A stretch of 64,000 bases of DNA from Ceratothoa steindachneri (Eukaryota > Arthropoda > Malacostraca > Isopoda > Cymothoidae). This document shows positions 1 through 12,122 of the stretch, in pieces. The stretch lies in contig OZ018319.1 of the NCBI GenBank assembly GCA_963969495.1, forward strand, positions 209,272,247 to 209,336,246, written 5' to 3'. The position numbers were made by a program, and so were the translations under genes. The number at the start of each line of letters is the position of its first letter. The first letter of the stretch is position 1. Below the pieces are notes generated by a model. That model ran no database searches. It was not told where the DNA came from and saw only the letters and a list, made by a program, of their open reading frames with translations.

Positions 1-759
1 TTATTGTGTCCCAAGTACGAAAATTTTATCATACATTCGTTAAGTACCGAAATTTGTTCATTGCTCTTTCTTGTTTGAGGGAAAATCAAATTTCCTCAAA
101 TCTCCCTCGCATACCTGCAGTTGCTTCACGGCACACTGGTTGGGAATCGCTGCCCTAGGGTTTCACTGTGAAAATGGACAACTTTTGGCCCCATTATACC
201 AGATACCCATTAAAGGGTGCCATTGAAGGTGTTATGGACAGCATGAATAGGAACAACCTGGGCATTGTAGTCACTTTCGAGGTTGCAAAGAACCGTTTAT
301 CATACGAATAGAAAAAAAAACGTGAATATATGTGTTTTTGTTTTAGTCAAACCTTTTTTGGTCCTAAATTATATTTTTTAGCAAATACCTCAAGTACCCT
401 GTATTTCGCCCCTTCTCCACTCCTTACAGATTTCTCCTTACAAATTTTTTGTGGGAGATGCCCTTGTTAGTGCTTTGCTTTAAATTAAAAAAAAGTGATG
501 GAGAGAGATTAAAATTCTAACAATTTATTTGTGGGTTTACTTAAAATAAACAAACGTAAGCCAACAATGGCATCTCCACCTTTTTCTGATGATAGACTCT
601 TAAAAAAGGTAGTGAAGTTGATGGAAGGGAAAATGTGTTGGAAATTCATAGCCCGAGTAGTCTAAAGAGACGACTACTTGGAGCAATGTGAAACGGGGTG
701 TTTTCTCCTCTCATTTCTCTGGGGTCAATGCGATAGGTTCACACTCGAATTTTTTTTTA
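1..759. other. AT-rich DNA without a recognisable gene
   Basis: No protein family, RNA gene or repeat is recognised here. The one item of note is a 45-codon open frame at 174-311, listed separately. The rest is AT-rich with short homopolymer runs and leads into the minisatellite that starts near 760. Confidence 0.5.
174..311 (+). other. small open frame of 45 codons, unknown
   Basis: An ATG at 174 opens a frame of 45 codons that stops at TAG 309-311. Its peptide begins MDNFWPHYTRYPLKG and is less compositionally biased than the surrounding AT-rich DNA. I recognise no domain, signal peptide or membrane segment, and no homologous copy elsewhere in the window. A frame this short arises easily by chance, so it could equally be the end of an exon, a relic of a mobile element, or nothing. 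No function is proposed. Confidence 0.15.
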
Positions 760-2275
760 ATAAAGTTACACATTTTTTTAGCATTAACTTTCCTAGATCT
801 TTTATGTTCTTTTTTTCATTCATTTTCCCAGTTTTTTAGGTGCGTTTTATCATTCACTTTCGTAGGTCTTATATATTCATTTTGTCATTCATTCTCCTCG
901 TTATTTTATGTTCCTTTATATAATTCATTTGTCTAGGATCTTTCAGGTTCTTTGTTATTATTCACCTCATTGATCATTTACGTCCTCTATTCTCATTCAC
1001 TTTCACGTGTCTTTTACATTTTCATTCACTTTCATCAGACTACGTTCTTTTTATCATTCACTATCTTGTATCTTGTATTATATTTTATCTTTCATACATT
1101 TTGGACTTTCACTTTCTTTTTATTATTCACTTTAATGGATATTTCACGTTCTATTTTATTCTTCACTCTCTTGAGGCTTTTAAATTTTTCATTTACTTTC
1201 ATGGGCATTTTTCTTTTTTTTATCTCTTACTTCATTTGTTCTTTTATGTCCATTTTTATCATTCATATCCTGCATCAGTTACCTTCCTTTTTATGATTTA
1301 ATTTTCTGATACGAATTTTTTTATCGCATTCACGTTCATTCATTATTTTCTTTTTTATCATTCTTTTTCATTATTTATAACGTTCTTTTTATAATTCACT
1401 TTCAGGATTATTTTACATTATATTTCGCTATTCACTTTTAAGTTATTTTAACTTATTTTTATCATTAACTTTGATGGATCTTTTACCTTCTATTGCACCA
1501 TTCACTTTCTTCGGTCTTTTGCGGGGGATTTGATCATCCACTCCAATACACCTTTTTATTTTACATTTATTATTCACTTTCATGTATTTTGCGTTCTTTT
1601 TTATCATTTACTTACATGGGTCAATTAACTTCTTTTATCATTTTCTTTTATTATCAATTACTTTATTTTTCTATAATTTACTTTCATGGGTCAATTACTT
1701 TTTTATCATTCACCTTCATTATATCTATTACTTTTTTTATTATCTTTCATGGGTCTATTACTTTCTTATTTATCATTCACTTCCATGCGCCTTTCCAGTT
1801 TCCTTTCATCATTCACTTTCATGACTCTTTCACGCTATTTTTTTCATTCACTTTCATAAGCCAATAAAGATTTTGATCATTCATTATCATGTGTATTTTA
1901 TGCTCTAATTTATTATTCATTCTTAGGGTCTTTTACTATTTTTATTATTCACTATCCATTTTTTACGTTCAATTTTATGATTCACTTTCATCATTCATTC
2001 TCAATTATTATGTATTTTACGTTCTTTTTTCATATTACTTCTTGTTTTTTTCTTTCTTTTCATTATCCACGTTCATGGGACGTTTACTTTAATCATTCAT
2101 TCTTTGTATTTTTTTCGTTCTTTTTAGCATTGAAATTTAAGGGTATTTTTACGTTAATTGTTATCATTCACTTTCGTGGGTCTTTTGCGCCCGTTTTATC
2201 ATTTTCACTTTTTAACCTTTTACGCTGTTTTAATAATTCACTTTCGTATGTCTTTTACGTCCTCTGACGTTCCAT
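760..2275. repeat. pyrimidine-rich minisatellite, unit about 34 bp
   Basis: A degenerate tandem repeat whose unit resembles TTATCATTCACTTTCATGGG followed by TCTTTTACGTTC. Roughly forty diverged units fit the span. The strand is almost free of long purine runs, so several long open frames rich in Phe, Ser, His and Tyr appear on the plus strand. These are products of the repeat, not genes: they overlap in all three frames and restate the same motif. Confidence 0.85.
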
Positions 2276-2814
2276 GGCTCTTTGTAACTTTGTACCTTTG
2301 TTGATTGATAACACATTGCAAGCTAACTTAAAAATAAAAGGACAACTCTTCTTTATTTGGTTGCATCAAAGATGATTTATCTTTCCTATGGTTTAAGTAA
2401 AGTAGGTAGTTTTTGTTTCATGGGTCTGTGTTTCAGTGACCTAATAATATTAATTATACTTAATGTACTTCTGGAATATTAGGTTAGATTAGTAAAAATA
2501 AATCATACCCAAGTAGACTCAGCAAAGATAAGCTATCTATAAACTGACTGAGTAAAGAATTCTGTTATAATTAGGAGAAATAAAACCTAACCTAACCCCT
2601 CCCCTTTATTGGGTAATTTGGTTTCCCTAGTTTAAACGGAAATCTTTCTTAAGTAATCTTGTAGATTGCTTATCTTTACAGGCTCAATTAAGACCAGGTT
2701 GATCAGTACTATCTCAATTTAGGGATAGCTTATTTTTACTAGTTATTTTAAAAGATGGATTATGATTGTTGATTTATTTTGAAAATTAAGCTGAAATAAA
2801 ATAACCCAACTCGT
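2276..2814. other. AT-rich spacer with scattered short repeats
   Basis: No gene is recognised. It holds the motif AAAGATAAGCTATC near 2525-2540 and its approximate inverse near 2724-2745. A short CCTAACCTAACCCC run lies near 2588, which is two or three units of the arthropod-type telomere motif and too short to mean a telomere. Confidence 0.4.
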
Positions 2815-3065
2815 CGTCGGCTCCAGCTTATGGCCGAGCATCGGTTACGTCGTCAGTTATCCAGTTTCATCGGCTGATGTTTGTGCCGGATGAAGGGAGA
2901 GCACCCATTCCGGGAAAGAAAGAAAGCCGGAGGAAAAACAGAGACGAATGCCAGTCGCTGAGGAATTTGTTTTGAGCAATCGTGGCTGCGCGCGCGCGCA
3001 CTTGGCTAGTAACGCGCCCACTGCTGCTCAAAACACTGAGACATGCGGGTTTCGGTGAAGCTGGT
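2815..3065 (+). repeat. GC-rich dispersed repeat, copy A
   Basis: About 250 bp that is clearly more GC-rich than its surroundings and matches 60045-60315 in the same orientation. Blocks shared in the same order are GGCTCCAGCT, GAGCAT(C/T)GGTT, GCTGATGTTTGTG, GGGAAAGAAAG, ACAGA(G)ACGAATGC, GCTGAGGAATTTGTTT, GATCGTGGCTG, GCGCGCACTTGGC(C/T)AGTAACGCG and a closing ACATGCGG. Flanks outside the blocks do not match. It could be a SINE, a non-autonomous element, or part of a larger repeat. No Pol III A and B boxes are evident. The open frames across 2867-3436 on the minus strand look like chance frames in GC-rich sequence. Confidence 0.7.
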
Positions 3066-4079
3066 TGCATCGGGCTACCGGATTCTTGGTCGAGTGTGCC
3101 CGATAGACGCTGCTCTCCTCCGTCTGAGTCGGACATATAAATATTATATGGCCCATGTTTGCTTGGTCCGCTGTTGGGATCTTGCTGTTGGTTGCGTTTA
3201 GTCTGGACCCTCATTCACTAACTCACCGCCTTGGGCGACCCTGCCAGGAGTTTGAAACCCCCGATGGCATCACTCTGGAAATCATTGGAACGCTGAAGCC
3301 TTTCTATATCTTTTGATACAACTCCGCAGATTGTCAAAAGTATTGTAAATTTTTGGTCTAAAAATAAGAGGCGTATAAAGGTAAATTTTGGCTGTAAATT
3401 TTGCTCCATATTGATTTGTTGAGAGCGACGCCTCATTTAATATCACAAACACACTGATCATAACTAGTAAATAATTATATCAATCAGCTTAGAGATAAAT
3501 TTTGCAAACCGAACTCTGTTTTAGGTGAAAATTGCGGCAAAATTACTTAGTCTTTAGTAATCGCCTCATTTTGAGGGCGTCATAGGAAATATGTCTTGGT
3601 CCTTTGGTTAGAGATATATTTCTATCCTATTTTTTCTTCCTAAGAATAAGACTATAAGTTATTTGAAAAAACTTCATATAATGAAATGGGCAATACATTT
3701 AACAATTTTCAAATGGACATAAAATATATGGTCATATTAATTCCAGTACATACACCTTTGGCTAATTTTATAAAACACCCTTCGTAGATTTATATATTAA
3801 ACATATTTAATGAAACATTTTAAAATTTGTCATATTATTCATAAATATGTAAGATAATGATGTGTATTTTGCTAATACATTTGAATATTTGAATGATAGA
3901 ATTACTTAGTATTTTACTAAATACTGTGTTTTAATTAAAAGGGTATGTTTTCTAAAATCTAAATTTAAGCAAATATTTTTAATGATTTAATTTAAATTTA
4001 TAACTTGTGTATTTAGTATCGTTCTAAATTAGTAACCTGACTGAAACTAAAGAACCTAAAGAAGCACAGAGAGCATAAA
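3066..4079. other. AT-rich spacer, nothing recognised
   Basis: A very AT-rich stretch with no recognised coding motif, RNA gene or tandem array. The short minus-strand frame at 3218-3436 resembles nothing I know and has no supporting context. Confidence 0.4.
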
Positions 4080-4084
4080 TCTAT

Positions 4085-4440
4085 TTTTCATAGCCAAGTT
4101 TCATCACAAGTTGAAATTGTTTAAAAAATAAAATGCTGCCCAAACCCCTAAAAAACAATAACATGAGAAAAAGAGGCCGGTAACAATGAAGAGAAGTGGC
4201 AAAAGAAGTTGAATGAAGCTTCAGGTTTGAAATATCACGCAAAAAAGTTAGAAGGAGACTTAAATACCAAAGACTGAAGGTACGCAAGGTGAGAAAAAGC
4301 CATGGATATCTGAAGTTACAGAAACAAATTTTCAGTGGGCCAAAATTCTTAAATTGGACATATGAACAATGAGTCTAAAGTCATTTGGTCAGATAAAAGA
4401 TTATTGTATGTTTGTTTTGAATGTAATTTAGGTAATTCCA
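4085..4440 (+). pseudogene. Tc1-type transposase relic, 5' half
   Basis: Fragments of a Tc1-family DDE transposase can be read in shifting plus-strand frames. Around 4255-4310 there is a basic stretch with KYQRLKVRKVRKKPW. It is followed by FQWAKIL, then LNWTYEQ with an in-frame stop, and VIWSDKR near 4380-4400, where Tc1 transposases normally have a W-SDE-K motif containing the first catalytic Asp. The last conserved residues before the break are near 4400. The missing second half reappears at 5960-6480, beyond a LINE. Several stops and shifts mean it cannot encode an active enzyme. Confidence 0.7.
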
Positions 4441-4489
4441 TTTAAATATTTCTTGGATAAAAATTATTTAAAAATTTATCTTTTTTGTC

Positions 4490-5955
4490 CATTAAAGCAT
4501 GGAATGAAGGTATGGGAAAAAGTCCTTGAAGAAAGGCTGAGGCAAATAGTGAAGATAGACGTGTGCCAGTTTGATTTTCAGCCTGGAAGGTCACAACAGA
4601 TGCTGTGTTCATTCTACGGCAAGTACAGGAAACATTCTCTGAGAATAAAAGGTTGTTGTACCAGATTTTAGTGGACCTAGAGAAGGCTTTTGACAGAGCT
4701 CCTAGGAAGGTTATAGCATTGACTTTAAGGAGACCATTGGTTACTGAGAGACTCATAACCCAAGTGATGGCACTTTATGAAGGGACAAATTCTAAGGTGA
4801 AGATGGGTGGTGGAGTGTCACAGGAGTTTCTAATAAATGTTGGGGTTCACCAAGGATCAACACTAAGTCCCTTATTATTTATAGTTGTAATGCGGGAGGC
4901 GGCGAGTGATAGAAAAGGTGTGTGTTTGTATGAACTTCTGTATGCGGATGGTCTAGTAATTACAGCAAAAACTGTGCAAGAGGTAACAGGAAGGTTCAAG
5001 GAATGGAAAAGATCACTGGAACGAAGAGGAATCGAAATAAATGTGGAGAAAACCAAGGCCATGATTACAGGCAAACAACCAACTCAGAGAAGGAACACAG
5101 GAAGGTATCCATGTAGGTGCTGCGGAAAAGGAGTTTGAGTAAATTCTGTACCTTGTACAGACCTGCAAGTTACGGTATCATTAGAGATGCTCTGGTCTCC
5201 TGGATGTCAAACATGCAGGAGACCACTTTGTGTGCCCTTCATGTGTACAGCAAAGAGAGGGGCAGATGCCTGAGGGACACAGATTGCTGGTGGAGGGGGG
5301 TGAGATAGAATTAGTGGATGAATTTTGTTATTTGGAGGATATGAAGAACTGTAATACAAGTGCTGAAAGAACAGTTAGGACAAGAATTGCGTATGGGTGG
5401 AACAGATGGAGAGAGCTAGCCAGTCTTCTTATAAATGGACACATCCCACTTAGTAGCAGAGTAAACGTCTTCCGTACATGTGTCAGAACTGTCATGACCT
5501 ACTCTTCAGAGACATAGTCACTTAACAAATAGCTGGAGAAGCTCCTGCGTAGCAGTGATTGCAAAATGTTAAGGTATATGACACATGTCAGATGGGAAGA
5601 CAGAATATCAAATTAAAGACTGCTACACATGGTTGGACTGGAAGATATTGTGGATGAGATAAGCAGAAAAAGATTGAGATGGTATGGCCATTTTAGAAGA
5701 AGAGAGGAGTGGCACATTTTGAGGAGAGCTTTGGATATGGAGGTGCAAGGAAGGGACCTAGAGGCAGACCGAAGAAGACCTGAGGGAAATGTCTAGAGGA
5801 AGACCTGAGGGAAATGTGTAGAGGAAGACTTGAGAAGATGGGATATTGATGAAGATAACATCATGACAGAGATGAGTGGAGGAGACTCATAAAACTTCCA
5901 ACCACACGATAGGAAAAATACGGACGCTAAACGAATATGATGATGATGATGGAAC
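4490..5955 (+). pseudogene. 5'-truncated non-LTR retrotransposon (reverse transcriptase and 3' end)
   Basis: Reverse-transcriptase motifs appear in order but across shifted frames. VWEKVLEERLRQIV is near 4510-4550. FQPGRS, the usual FG-GRST region, is near 4580. DLEKAFDRAPRKV (motif A) lies at 4670-4710, GVHQGSTLSPLLF (motif B) at 4843-4880, and YADG (motif C) at 4941-4952. The normal motif C is YADD, so the second catalytic Asp is lost. Downstream are ELVDEFCYLEDM and the characteristic RLRWYGHFRR near 5675. The element ends in a short TGATGATGATGATGG tail at 5938-5952. It has no endonuclease domain and no coding start, so the copy was truncated at its 5' end on insertion. It sits inside a Tc1-type transposon. 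The LINE clade is not certain; it is of the CR1/RTE-like type common in invertebrates. Confidence 0.8.
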
Positions 5956-5959
5956 AATT

Positions 5960-6480
5960 TTGCAGATTTTAAGCACTTTTGACGTTACCTTTGTGAGGCG
6001 AAGAGTTGAAGAGGCATTTTACCTTGCTCCTTTAGTACCAACTATTAAGCATTGAGGTAGTTATATTATGGTATGTGGCTGCATATCTTCATCTACACCA
6101 GGGGACATGTTCTTATGCCAGGAAAGAATGAACTCCACAACTTAAACCGTCATATTGTCACAAGTTTTAGAGCCATCATTCCAGAAATTGTATCCCACAA
6201 GACCAAGAAATAAAGTATATTTAATCAGGACAATCTCCCATTTCATGCATCCACCTTTCCAAGAAGTGGTTTGGACACATGGATATTGCCCCTAGGCAGC
6301 GGCCACCAAAGAGCCCAGACTTAAATCGAATAAAGCATTTATGGGTCGTGTTTGGTAAATCAATTAGAATTCCAACAAGTGCAAAGAAGATTACAAGCTC
6401 AGTGGGGAAAGAAAGGGTCATAATTAAAGGCAAGGTAGTGCAACTAAATATTAAAATAACTAAAAATACATAAATATAGA
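5960..6480 (+). pseudogene. Tc1-type transposase relic, 3' half
   Basis: This continues the transposase interrupted at about 4440. RRRVEEAFYLAPLVPTIKH, a stop, then YIMVCGCIS at 5995-6090 matches the family's RR-GEAF and G-VMVWG-FS region. FNQDNLPFHAS near 6218-6255 is the usual QQDN-P-H motif with the second catalytic Asp. A frame change then leads to AQT with a stop and later residues, where SPDLNPIE-LW is expected (6310-6350). Stops and shifts make it non-functional. Confidence 0.75.
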
Positions 6481-6959
6481 ATATATTTACTAAATTCATT
6501 TGCCACACATGCCTATTATATTATAGAAATGATTCCAGAAGGTACTTTGTCTTTTGGCCAACGGTGTCTATATATGGGATGTAAATAGATAAAGGGACCG
6601 GTTGAGCTACAGCTCACGTGTTTTATAATGATTCACATTCCAAACAAGTTTATGATGGGAGAAGTTTACAAAAATACTAAATGTAAAATACGAACCTTTT
6701 GATTCAATCTGATCTAAATCACATTGCTTGTAGTATATTGGGAAGTGTAGGGATGGAGACGCCGCGCCACTTAAACCTGCGTCCGTTCCACAGATAAGGT
6801 GGGGGCTTGTGAAGGATTTTTAAGAAGGATATGACGTGTGACCCGTCCAATTCATTTGGAATAACACTATAGTATATCTACAAACCTGTTGACAGCTATC
6901 TTAGTGCATGGACAGAATAGAAGATAAAATATTCGATTAAGAATTTTGGTAGGATTAGG
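6481..6959. other. spacer, nothing recognised
   Basis: AT-rich DNA with one more GC-rich patch near 6750-6800. It may include the 3' end of the Tc1-type element, but I could not pair terminal inverted repeats with confidence. Confidence 0.3.
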
Positions 6960-7375
6960 CCAACAAATTTATTTTTAAGTTATATATGTATCAAGAAAAG
7001 ATAAGCACTGCCAAGATTCCTATATAAATTTAAGTATTGCCCTGATTGCATCAATACAGATAGTACTTTAAAAAATATTTAAATGAAGATGAACCCTCTT
7101 TAAAAATAAAAACGAAACTTCGCAAATTACCTAAATAAAGGTTATTCCTCTCAATTTACCTAAGTAAAGATAAGCCCTCCAAATTTACCAAAATAAGGAT
7201 AAGTACTTCCCATATTTCCTAAATATAGATAAGCACTATCCGAGTTACCTATATAAAGATATGCACATCACAACTACCTAAATAAAGATAAGCCTTCCCC
7301 AAATTACCTAAATAAAGATAAGCACAATTGCCTAAAATTAACTCTTCAAATTATATAAATAAATATAAGCAGTCC
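6960..7375. repeat. minisatellite, unit about 33 bp
   Basis: A degenerate tandem array whose unit resembles TTACCTAAATAAAGATAAGC followed by a short C-rich stretch. Units are clearest from 7115 to 7345. It ends where the LINE array begins at 7376 and does not resume beyond the array at 23174. Confidence 0.75.
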
Positions 7376-7752
7376 GTGTTCTCTTGCTTGACTGCTATTG
7401 TCTGCCTTCCCAAGCTGACTCCCGCTTTGTAAAGCCATCTACAAAAAATTTATAAAGTGAATTTTTAGCGAGATTTGTGAACAGAGTGACTTAGCTTGTT
7501 TATAGTAGCGCGATCGTTGTTCATCGTTCGATTCATACATCGACCACTGGCTTGCTTTGATTTACTACGGTGCGAGGACGGATTTTCGCTCTTACGTGGA
7601 TCAATATATTGAGGTAAAGTGATTTTTGTATTGGACATTGGCCCTTTTGATCTCCTCCACCTCTTTTTCCCTCACCACTATCCTATAAAAGTGTCTTTTC
7701 TTATATTTTTTCACATGAGTAAACACCCAGAGAGAGTGGGGATGGTTAAAAC
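7376..7752 (+). promoter_or_regulatory. 5' UTR of array copy 1
   Basis: This leader shares with copy 2 the start GTGTTCTCTTGCTTG, a CTCCCGCTTTG block, GTGAATTTTTAGCGAGA, GTGAACAG(A/C)GTGAC and a (G)ATAGTAGC block. LINEs of this kind carry their promoter inside the 5' UTR, so an internal promoter is expected; I see no TATA-type box that decides it. At 7631-7640 it contains TTGGACATTG, the exact complement of CAATGTCCAA in the element's own 3' tail. Confidence 0.6.
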
Positions 7753-9321
7753 ATGAGAGAAGCCCTTCGTATAACTCTTCGGGTCCTCTTGGAGGGCCCG
7801 AAGCCAGACAGAGGAACGGTATTCGAAAAAATATACACAAACATTAAGATTGCACTGGTTCGACTAATTGACATCCCCAATGGATACTCTGCCATTTGTG
7901 CGAGGGAGGCCGACTGTGAGGCCTTAACCTCGAGCAAGGCAGTTGAATGCCTTCAGACGATTAACCTAAAACCACACACGCCACCACAAATTAAGACACA
8001 CCGTAGTGTCATCTGCCGGCGCCTCGACTCTTGGGTTGGGAGCCACTCTGCGGATGACATTAAAAACGAACTGGAAAGGAACCACCCTTGGGCGAAAGTT
8101 GCTGAGGTTTTGAAATTTAAAACGTACACGCACGTCTTTAAGGTTGTGTTTGAAGATACGGCTATGGCACAAAAGGCAAAGGAACAAGGACTATTGTTAT
8201 TCAGTGTAAGAATTTGCTCGGAACAGATAGAGAGGGAGGAGTTTGTCGACTTACAAATGTGCTTTAGGTGCTATAAGTACGGCAAACACACCACCTCAAA
8301 CTGTCCAGAAAAGAAAGACCTGACGCTTTGCTCCATATGTGCTGGTCGCAACCATTTTTGGCGCGACTGCAAGAGCACAACCACACCGAAATGCCTAAAC
8401 TGTGAAGGCCCCCACCGGACTATGTCCATGGCGTGCCCGATCAGAAAAGCTGAAATCCTTAAGGAAACCAACTCAAGACGCGAGTCTGAGGAAAAGAAAG
8501 GTTAATTCCACCTACGCCAAGGTCGCAAAAGCCGCTATCACCGAAACAAACAGCCAGAGAACATACCTCCACATTGAAAACGAACACTCCACAAAAATTA
8601 TGTGCTGCATTTATTATGCGCACATAGCGAACATAACACGCCCAGGAACTTTCGCAACCGAAGTCAATCGTATGCTTGTAAAGAACGGCCTACAGGAGAT
8701 GTGGTTCCCCGACAACCCGCCGTCAGAGGAGGTTATGCGCATAAGTGTAGCCCCTCAGTGCCCAGAACCGTGCCAAAAGGTACCCACCCCGAAAAACACA
8801 GCCATCTCACGTGACCCACGACTTAACAAGAACAAAAATACGACACAGACAGAAAAACAAGCGCCACTCACACCCCAAAAAACTGACACAGTTACACCAA
8901 AAGCACAAGAACAAACACCAACAAAGGAAGCAGTGCGACCGAAAGAGACCAGGTCTCCGAGGTCGAGGAAGACATCAAAAACACGTGGCCCCAGGTCAAC
9001 CTCCTCATCTCGAGGCAGAGAGACCCTAAAATACCACTCGAGAGGTTTCAATTTGAAACTTTATGCTCCCGAATCGGCCCCTTTCCCCGCTGAAATCGAG
9101 TCTCACGAAGTATCCGATGGCCTAAAAACGGAAGATACAAGTGGGAATGCTCCGATTCAGTGCCGGAACGGCAAGTTGAGGAGGCTCTCTCGAGAAACAT
9201 GGTTAAACTGACCACCGACTGCTTCCATACAATCACGGATACAGAATTCAGAAAAAAACGTAATGGCAGGGAGCGCACCCCGCCCAGTACACCACATGGG
9301 GCTAAAGTGGACCGCGAATAA
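7753..9321 (+). pseudogene. ORF1 Gag-like nucleic-acid-binding protein, two frameshifts
   Basis: ORF1 proteins of Jockey/I-type elements bind the element RNA and form the retrotransposition particle with ORF2. From the ATG at 7753 the frame runs 250 codons. A region of about 165 residues, probably RRM-like by position, leads to three zinc knuckles at residues about 170-184 (CX2CX5HX4C), 193-206 (CX2CX4HX4C) and 214-228 (CX2CX3HX6C). One extra base near 8502 (AAAGG against AAAG in copy 2) then shifts the frame. A missing base near 9130 restores the original frame, which ends at 9319-9321 with the same GAKVDRE terminus as copy 2. The tail half is rich in Lys, Pro, Thr and Ser and ends with basic, SR-like stretches. 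An open frame covers each segment, so the breaks look recent. Confidence 0.85.
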
Positions 9322-9371
9322 GCGACCACTTTAATCCCACATACATAAAAAACCCAAAAACGTTACACAAA

Positions 9372-12122
9372 ATGACTGACAGACTAACAATAATACAGAT
9401 GAATGTCGATGGGTGGGACGGAAAAGGTTCCATCTATGGCAACATCTTGCGACAAAATGACCCCGACATAATACTTATTAACGAACATGGAATGACCGCT
9501 CATAAAGAAATAAAAAATTTTCAATACGACGTCATAAGCAAAAATCATAGTCAGGAACGGTATGACGGCTGCGCAATAGCCGTCAAAAAAGGTATAAAAT
9601 ACAAAAGACTACCAGACTTAGACGAATCCTACCTTGCCATTGAGGTAGGCACTACCCTGGGGGGTCTAGTCGTGGCCACGGGGTACCAACCCCCAAGACG
9701 CGGCTATGTACCCCTGCATAACCTTCTACAGGTCTTCAGCCATAAAAAGAATGTAATCTTTGCTGGAGATCTGAACGCAAGGTGTGCAGCGTCAGGGTAT
9801 ACCTCCTACAACAATGCGGGTAGGAACATTGAATTCCTACTAGACAGAAAATACGGGACTAGAATTGGACCAGAATTCCCGACATTTATTACAGGTAATG
9901 CAGCAACGAAGCCTGATATTGTTTTATCCAGTATCAGGTTTCCATACAACTATTACATTGAACCAGGCCCCGTTATTCCAAGCGACCACCAGACAGTTAG
10001 AATCATAATAGGCGTAAACCCCATTCAAATTGCAATCCCAGAACGCAAAAGCTATAAGCGGGCGGACTGGGAAAGCTACAGAAATTATCTTCTAAATTAT
10101 ATCCCAGACCCTTTAATAGATGCAAATTTAGAAGAGATAGATGAAGAGCTGGATAAAATCACTGACCTCCTTATAAAAGCAGATAAAAATAGCATTCCCC
10201 GCATTAAATATAAAACCCTTCCAGCTCCTATTTGGACCCCCCCCCATGAAAGCCCTGGCCCAAGAATATAGGGACCTGTCCGATGTAATAGCGCTGATAG
10301 GCCCCGACCACAACTCCCATAGACGAATGAGACAGATAAAAGACGAGCTCCAGACACCCATAACAGACCAACAAATACAGGTATGGGACGGACTAATTGA
10401 GGGACTTGACATAGAGAGAGACTCACGAACATTTTGGCAGACTTACAAACGATTAAAAGGACAACCCCCTCAAAAGAAAATCGTACTTAAACGTGACGAC
10501 GAAGAAATTGACGAGACTACAGAGATTGAGAAAATTTTTAGGATTTTCTGTCTTCAATCTTTAAAATTACCCCCGAAGAAAATGACAATTATGACCTCGA
10601 ATTCGAAAATGACATTATCCAACAGTTAAACACGCAAATACATAAAACCTCCCCTCATCATTGTGTATCGCAAGAAAGGGCGATGGAGGGCTATGGGAGT
10701 AAAATTACTGCCCAAGAGTTCTCCGTCGCACTAAAATCCTTTCGTCAAAGAGCACCGGGTACCACGGGGCTGACCAGGGAGAATTTCATTAAGGCCCCGC
10801 CTAATGTTCTGAGTGGGCTTCTTAACATCATGAATGCCGCTCTGAACACAGGCTATTTTCCCGACCAGTGGAAAGTGGCCAAAATGATCTTCCTTCCCAA
10901 ATCGGGAAAGCCCCCGGACTGCCCTGCAAACTTCCGGCCGATATCTCTCTTAGAATTTGCTGGCAAAGTCTTCGAGAAAATATTGGCAAATAGGGTCAAC
11001 TCTTTTCTTGACGAAGCCAACCTGCATAACGAGCAGCAGCACGGCTTCAGAAAGAAAAGAGGGACTGACACGGCACTAGCCGTTATTACGGAAAAACTTG
11101 CAAACATCAAAGCAAGTAAAAGGCATGCCGACCTGGTGCTCCGCGATGTCAAAAAAGCTTTTGACAAAGTTTGGAAAAGAGGCTTGCAATTTAAGATCCT
11201 GCAAGTGGGCCTCGACCCCATACTTGAAAGGATCCTATGCGATTACATAATGGAGAGGAGAGCGTATATACAGTTCAAAGAGCACAAAGGCCCCGAGTTC
11301 GATCTCGAATCTGGGGTCCCACAAGGGGGGTGTCTCTCCCCCCTTTTATACAACATATATACACGCGACCTACCACAACCTCTTTCCGAAGGTACGATAT
11401 ACGTTCAGTTCGCTGACGATATATCGCAAATTTGTACAGCCGCCTACGTTCACAGGGAATTTATGGCGAATAATACGGCTAGGGAGATTTCCAACATCAA
11501 CTCTTTCGAGAGGAAATGGAAGATTTCGACCAATGCCCCAAAATTCAAAATAATTCCCATGTTTCGCAAGACCTTCAATGATATACGGGTAGAGGGGGAG
11601 AGAATCCCCTACTGCTCGGTAGGGACGGTTCTGGGGCTCAAAATCACCACAGGAGGATACAAGAGTCATATCGGACGAACAGTCGCGAATGTCAAGAGAG
11701 ATTTGAGGGAGTTTTATAGGTTCATGGACCTAACCCGCTCAAATAAGCTCAAGATATTCAATGCGTGCATTCGCTCGAGACTCTTGTACCCCCCGGTGCC
11801 GTTGAATGCGTGCGCCAGGACCCACATTGCGAAACTACAAACCATCCAGAACAAGGCGGTTTTACTCATTACGAATACCCGAAGAAGAGAACATAAAAAA
11901 CAGAGGGAGCTCCACGCCTCGGTTGGATTATCTCCGATCAACGTGGCGCTCCACGAGAGAGCTAAGAGGATATGGCAAGCCATTGGTGCGCGCTTGACCC
12001 CTGAATTCTCTCGTACACACTTAGACATCGAGGCCGACAGACAAATAAGACCCTTTAAGAGCAGTAAATTACAGTCTGACGGTGACGTGACTCCCTATTA
12101 CACACAACGCGATCGACAGTAA
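9372..12122 (+). pseudogene. ORF2 endonuclease and reverse transcriptase, frame broken at a C9 tract and once more
   Basis: ORF2 would nick the target DNA and copy the RNA. The endonuclease part starts at ATG 9372, 51 bp after ORF1. Asn11 (IIQMNV) and Glu38 (INEHGM) are followed by YDGCAIAVKKG, GDLNAR at 132-137 (Asp133) and SDHQ at 204-207 (Asp205, His206), so all expected AP-type catalytic residues are present. At the nine-C run 10237-10245 the frame must move by +1. The new frame has an ATG at 10246 (MKALAQEYRD) and overlaps the end of the first by 26 nt. A second break, one base missing near 10551, is private to this copy. The RT then continues to 12122 with FRPISLLEFAGK, QHGFRKKRG, RDVKKAFDKV (motif A), GVPQGGCLSPLLYN (motif B) and FADD (motif C). 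No RNase H is seen. Confidence 0.9.

Noticed and set aside
688..2267. Several overlapping plus-strand open frames rich in Phe, Ser and His
   Set aside because: They lie in all three frames of a pyrimidine-rich minisatellite and repeat the same motif, so they are not genes.
2588..2602. CCTAACCTAACC as a telomeric repeat (also near 40095)
   Set aside because: Two or three units in unrelated contexts, with no array and no telomere-targeting element.
7376..7400. Resemblance of GTGTTCTCTTGCTT to the 5' end of U6 snRNA, suggesting a U6 target or chimera
   Set aside because: Only about 8 of 10 bases fit, and neither the leader nor the flank at 23174 continues with U6 sequence.
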